The position numbers and the translations under genes were made by a program. Under the pieces are notes generated by a model, which did no database searches, was not told where the DNA came from, and saw only the letters and a program-made list of their open reading frames with translations. From assembly GCA_963793465.1 (NCBI GenBank), contig CAWCAJ010000013.1:248001-312000 (forward strand): DNA of 64,000 nt. The letters run 5' to 3'. The first letter of the stretch is position 1; the number at the start of each line of letters is the position of its first letter. Below are positions 60,981-64,000 of this stretch, piece after piece. The stretch comes from CAJQPP01 sp963793465 (GTDB taxonomy: Bacteria > Planctomycetota > Planctomycetia > Pirellulales > Pirellulaceae).

Positions 60981-62141
60981 ATGTATTTGAAACTATCCAG
61001 GGTATTGATGCTGCTGGCGGTCGCGGCGCTGGTCGGTTGCCAGGTGCCGGTTACCCGATCGGGCTTGCCTGTCAGCCACAACCTTCCGCCGGCCCAAATG
61101 TTGGCCGAACCAGGTCCCGGCATAGGCGGGCCCGGTCCCGGCGTGTTAAGCATGCAGGTTCCGCCTACTGCGCCCGGTGGCGTGGGTGGCGGCATGATGT
61201 CCGGCGCGCCCTACGGCATGGTCCCACCAGCGACCGTGCAGGTGCTGTTTGACAAGCCAGAGGCCATGCAGTTGAACTGGGATGTGGCCGGAGTCGGACA
61301 ATACGATTCGATTCCATTGATCACTCCCGGACGGCAGAATTTTGGCCAAGGGGGGATCTACCGACTGAAGCTGACCAATATCGTGGGCCGCGAAGGCGTC
61401 GAGCTGTATCCCACACTTGAGTTGGCCACCATCACACGACGCACGATCTCGTACCTGAGCCACTCGGCCATTCCTATCCAGTTCACGGATGAGGATTTTG
61501 ACCAGGTGATGGCAGGTAACTTCGTGACCAAGGTCATTTACGTTCCTGATCCCGAGTTCCAGGAACTCGCTTTGGCCGGTGTCGACACGCTGGTCAGCAC
61601 ACGTCTGGATCCCGGTGTGGACCCGGTTGTGGAAGCCGATCGACGCGGTAGCGTGATGGCCATCATCCGCATCGGAAACAAAGATATGGAAATGCCTGGA
61701 ATGAATCCGGCCGAAATGGCGGGTGCGTTTGGCGGCACGCCTTATGGTGGCGGCATGGGCTATGGCGGCGGACCCGGAGCACCCGATATCTCGAACTACA
61801 TCTCGGGAATCAGCGGCCCCAGTTACGGCATGCCCATGGTCGGTACTTCCATCGGCCTGCCAGGACCTCCGCATATTCCCATGGGGGGCCCTGCCGGTTT
61901 GCAAAACTACTCGATGCACAACCACACGGCGCACGCCATACCTGGCCCGACACCCCGTGTCAATGTGCACGTCAAGCAGCAACCGGGTTTAACGTACCCG
62001 CGACCAGCAGATACGATTCTGGTTCGGGAGCAGACCATTCGACCGCCGCATATGAATGCCCAACCGCCGGCCACCATGGTGCACGGCAACTTGCGAGCCT
62101 GTCACCAGTGCGGAGGTCAAGGCTGTCCCAACTGTCGCTAG
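60981..62141 (+). CDS. Lipoprotein with Gly/Pro/Met-rich tail and terminal Cys knuckle
   Basis: The 386-residue product has a lipoprotein signal (VLMLLAVAALVGC), a Gly/Pro linker, a structured domain at about residues 85-240 (QVLFDKPEAMQLNWDV, GIYRLKLTNIVGREGVELYP, DEDFDQVMAGNFVTKVIYV, RRGSVMAIIRIGN), a Gly/Pro/Met/Tyr-rich stretch, and a C-terminal CHQCGGQGCPNC. The structured domain is clearly related to that of the next gene. The terminal cysteines could bind metal. The function is unknown; both are likely envelope proteins of a planctomycete-specific family. A strong purine site (AAGGGGGAAA) precedes the ATG. Confidence 0.85.
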   Translation: MYLKLSRVLMLLAVAALVGCQVPVTRSGLPVSHNLPPAQMLAEPGPGIGGPGPGVLSMQVPPTAPGGVGGGMMSGAPYGMVPPATVQVLFDKPEAMQLNWDVAGVGQYDSIPLITPGRQNFGQGGIYRLKLTNIVGREGVELYPTLELATITRRTISYLSHSAIPIQFTDEDFDQVMAGNFVTKVIYVPDPEFQELALAGVDTLVSTRLDPGVDPVVEADRRGSVMAIIRIGNKDMEMPGMNPAEMAGAFGGTPYGGGMGYGGGPGAPDISNYISGISGPSYGMPMVGTSIGLPGPPHIPMGGPAGLQNYSMHNHTAHAIPGPTPRVNVHVKQQPGLTYPRPADTILVREQTIRPPHMNAQPPATMVHGNLRACHQCGGQGCPNCR

Positions 62142-62259
62142 GGCCGGCAAGCCCGACGTGGAGGCAGCGGTTGGTGACGCCTGTTGCCGAAACGCATGCC
62201 TGCTTCCACGCCGGACCGAAAAACAACACGCTCCAGACGACGTGACCTATGAAACCACG

Positions 62260-62302
62260 AAAGCCGCGACTCTGCCTCCACGCAGGCGCGGCTTTTGTTT
62301 TT
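62260..62302 (+). terminator. Intrinsic terminator
   Basis: AAAGCCGCG and CGCGGCTTT pair over 9 bp with an 18-base loop, followed by TTTTGTTTTT. It lies about 120 bases after the lipoprotein stop and separates the two paralogous genes into distinct transcripts. Confidence 0.85.
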
Positions 62303-62364
62303 GATTTCCCTGTGAAACCCCTGGCGGTTTCGATTCGATTAGCAAAAGTCCAGCGGACCCCATC

Positions 62365-64000
62365 ATGAGTATGCCAAGCATCATCCCCAACCGAAAATCC
62401 GGACTCCTCCGTTTGTTGGCGTTCGCGATGGTAACGGCACTGCCAGGTATGGGGTGGCTGACACACCTGACGGCTCAGTCTCCGTTGCCCGGCACCACCC
62501 ACTACCTGAACAACTATGGCATGCCGCCCGGGGAAGTCGCCTTGCGGAAAACGCTGGCCCGGCAGTCCATGGTTGGCTATTTCCAACCCGTGCGGTTTGT
62601 GGGCCCGGGGAACACCGAAGTCGCTGTCTTTTCAGAAGGCGCGTTCCAACATACGTCCGCCGATAACCAGATCGCCGGATTGATGGTGGGTCACGTCTAT
62701 CGACTGAAAGTCACCAACATTCCTGGATATCCCGGTAAGGAACTGTACCCGTCGGTGGAGATGATTGGCCGACTGTTCCCACCCCAACCCCAGGCCACCC
62801 TGTTTCCCATTCCCATCCATATCGAGTTGGATGATCTGGAACCTGCCATGCAGGGAGCCTTGGTCACCCGTGTGGTCTATTTGGAGAACCCGCGGACGGC
62901 GATCCCCGAGCAGCGCGGCAGGAACGATCAACCTTTCTTTGATGTGGGAACGGCTCAAGATCCATTGCTGGAAGCCGAACGTTTTGGCCGTCCCATGGCA
63001 ATCGTCCGCATCGGCTCGCGAATCCCCGATAACTCCGAGTTGAATGCTTTTGGTTTTGGCACGCCTCCGATGAAATGGTATCAAACCCCGCCCGGGCTTC
63101 CGGCCGCACCCGGGGAAACGGGTGAACCCACGGCAGCCCGGCAACCCGGTGAGTCCACAGGAGCTCAGCGAATCCAACAAGTGGCCCACTCACAGGTGCA
63201 TTCACCGCAGTCTTCACGGCCCTCGCACACGATCGGGGAGTCAACCACAGCGGATTCCAATCGTCCCCCCTACCCTGCCCTGCCCGTTGCCTCCACCGAT
63301 TCGCAACAGTGGACCTTGAGCGATGCTGGTGTCACCGGACCGGAGGTTTCGCCGTCGCCCATGCAATTTTCGTCAGCAGCAACGTCCGTTTCCGTGGACG
63401 GATGCCAAGACTGCCCACCCGGGTCCATGTCGGGGGCGGCCTACCCTGCTCAGCTGGATTGCACGGTGCCCCTGCAACCGGGCGATGCCTATTTCCTACA
63501 GGCTCAACCGATGCTGCAGCCGGCTCCCTGGCCGGATGAGCTGCTGATTGATGGTGGAGATCGCAATTTTCAGGCTCGAGTCAAGGAACTGGAAGAGCGT
63601 TGGGAAATCCGTCACCTGGACACGGAGGATACGATCGCGCATTTCCAGACACGGGATGGCCGCCGCATTGTGGACAAAAGCAACCGGGTAGCGATCTACG
63701 CGCCCCGCTTTTCCGCGGTTCGTAAACTGGACAACCTCGGCCGCACACAATTCACCAACCTGGTGGGCCGGGTAGAGGATGAGTTCGCTCCCTCGTCTTC
63801 TCAGTTCACCGATATCTCTTCGACCACGCTTCAAAACCTGCAACCCACGCGACACACCCGTTTGACTCAGGCGGTGGGCATGGAGAACCAGACACGAGGC
63901 GTACGGATTGAGAATGTCTCGCCCACCCGAATGTTTCAAAGCAATTTCAAAACCTTTGAGAACCTGAGGCTGGTCAAGTCCGGATTCCTGGACAATCGTG
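62365..64000 (+). CDS. Secreted envelope protein paralogous to the upstream lipoprotein, partial
   Basis: From ATG at 62365 an uninterrupted frame of 545 codons runs to the window edge. It has a signal peptide (LLAFAMVTALPGMGWLTHLTA), then a domain that matches the upstream lipoprotein: VYRLKVTNIPGYPGKELYP, LEPAMQGALVTRVVYLENP, DPLLEAERFGRPMAIVRIGS. A Pro/Ser/Thr-rich linker and a second structured part (ELLIDGGDRNFQARVKELEE, DGRRIVDKSNRVAIYAPRFS) follow, and the C-terminus is outside the window. Repeats of the DUF11 type often follow this arrangement in planctomycetes but none is visible yet. Function unknown. Confidence 0.85.
   Translation, partial: MSMPSIIPNRKSGLLRLLAFAMVTALPGMGWLTHLTAQSPLPGTTHYLNNYGMPPGEVALRKTLARQSMVGYFQPVRFVGPGNTEVAVFSEGAFQHTSADNQIAGLMVGHVYRLKVTNIPGYPGKELYPSVEMIGRLFPPQPQATLFPIPIHIELDDLEPAMQGALVTRVVYLENPRTAIPEQRGRNDQPFFDVGTAQDPLLEAERFGRPMAIVRIGSRIPDNSELNAFGFGTPPMKWYQTPPGLPAAPGETGEPTAARQPGESTGAQRIQQVAHSQVHSPQSSRPSHTIGESTTADSNRPPYPALPVASTDSQQWTLSDAGVTGPEVSPSPMQFSSAATSVSVDGCQDCPPGSMSGAAYPAQLDCTVPLQPGDAYFLQAQPMLQPAPWPDELLIDGGDRNFQARVKELEERWEIRHLDTEDTIAHFQTRDGRRIVDKSNRVAIYAPRFSAVRKLDNLGRTQFTNLVGRVEDEFAPSSSQFTDISSTTLQNLQPTRHTRLTQAVGMENQTRGVRIENVSPTRMFQSNFKTFENLRLVKSGFLDNR

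Noticed and set aside
1..64000. tRNA, rRNA, insertion sequences, integrases
   Set aside because: I looked for cloverleaf arms, CCA ends, transposase motifs and terminal inverted repeats on both strands and found none that I can support. A covariance-model search would be needed to exclude small RNAs.

Overview
This window looks like a chromosomal segment of a planctomycete, probably related to Pirellulales. The sequence is moderately GC-rich. It carries protein types that are typical of or restricted to that phylum: a Gly/Ser-rich exported protein with two TIGR03000 domains, a DUF6263-like secreted protein, a PEP-CTERM protein, several large Pro/Gln-rich lipoproteins and TPR proteins of unknown function, and short genes with GTG or TTG starts and weak ribosome-binding sites. 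No rRNA, tRNA, CRISPR array, insertion sequence or prophage gene was found. Taxonomy is inferred from protein content, not from a marker search.

Layout. 1-4.0 kb (minus strand): two consecutive TPR-type secreted proteins, the first cut by the window edge. 4.3-6.7 kb: two overlapping membrane proteins that share one module. 6.9-17.3 kb: central metabolism and housekeeping (mdh, coaD, rpsT, an RluB-type pseudouridine synthase with a very long basic tail, apgM, pgi, an MBL-fold hydrolase). 17.4-23.7 kb: DUF6263-like protein, Rieske protein, MazG-like protein, a large membrane protein followed by an ABC ATPase, and a PEP-CTERM SGNH-like protein. 23.7-31.8 kb (minus strand): a run of information-processing genes in the order polA, coaE, rho, ribH, nusB, ftsY, glnB. 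The last two overlap by four bases.

32.3-47.5 kb (mostly plus strand): a membrane-anchored coiled-coil gene that appears split by a one-base frameshift, a cupin, holA, a lipoprotein, an O-antigen-ligase-like protein, a CPBP protease of the type found with exosortases, an exported isoaspartyl methyltransferase with an extra C-terminal domain, the TIGR03000 protein with its own promoter, palindrome and terminator, an HTTM gene pair, truA, a Ser/Thr kinase and accA. 47.5-53.9 kb is gene-poor and looks like an accessory region. It has two large gaps full of short tandem repeats, a threonine-dehydratase-like enzyme, a Crp/Fnr regulator, a uracil-DNA glycosylase-like protein and a two-domain cytochrome P460 preceded by an FNR-type box. 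54-64 kb: pfk, CvpA, a DUF457-like membrane hydrolase, dtd, pdxA, secreted proteins, and two paralogous envelope proteins, the second running off the window.

Points most worth a second look: a possible regulator/target module (Crp/Fnr protein, FNR-like palindrome, double P460); a PII protein that lacks the uridylylation tyrosine and is coupled to ftsY; a recurring pattern of 12-18 bp tandem duplications that often begin at a gene's stop codon; a phosphofructokinase with glycine at the usual catalytic aspartate of the GGDG loop; and the split coiled-coil gene.
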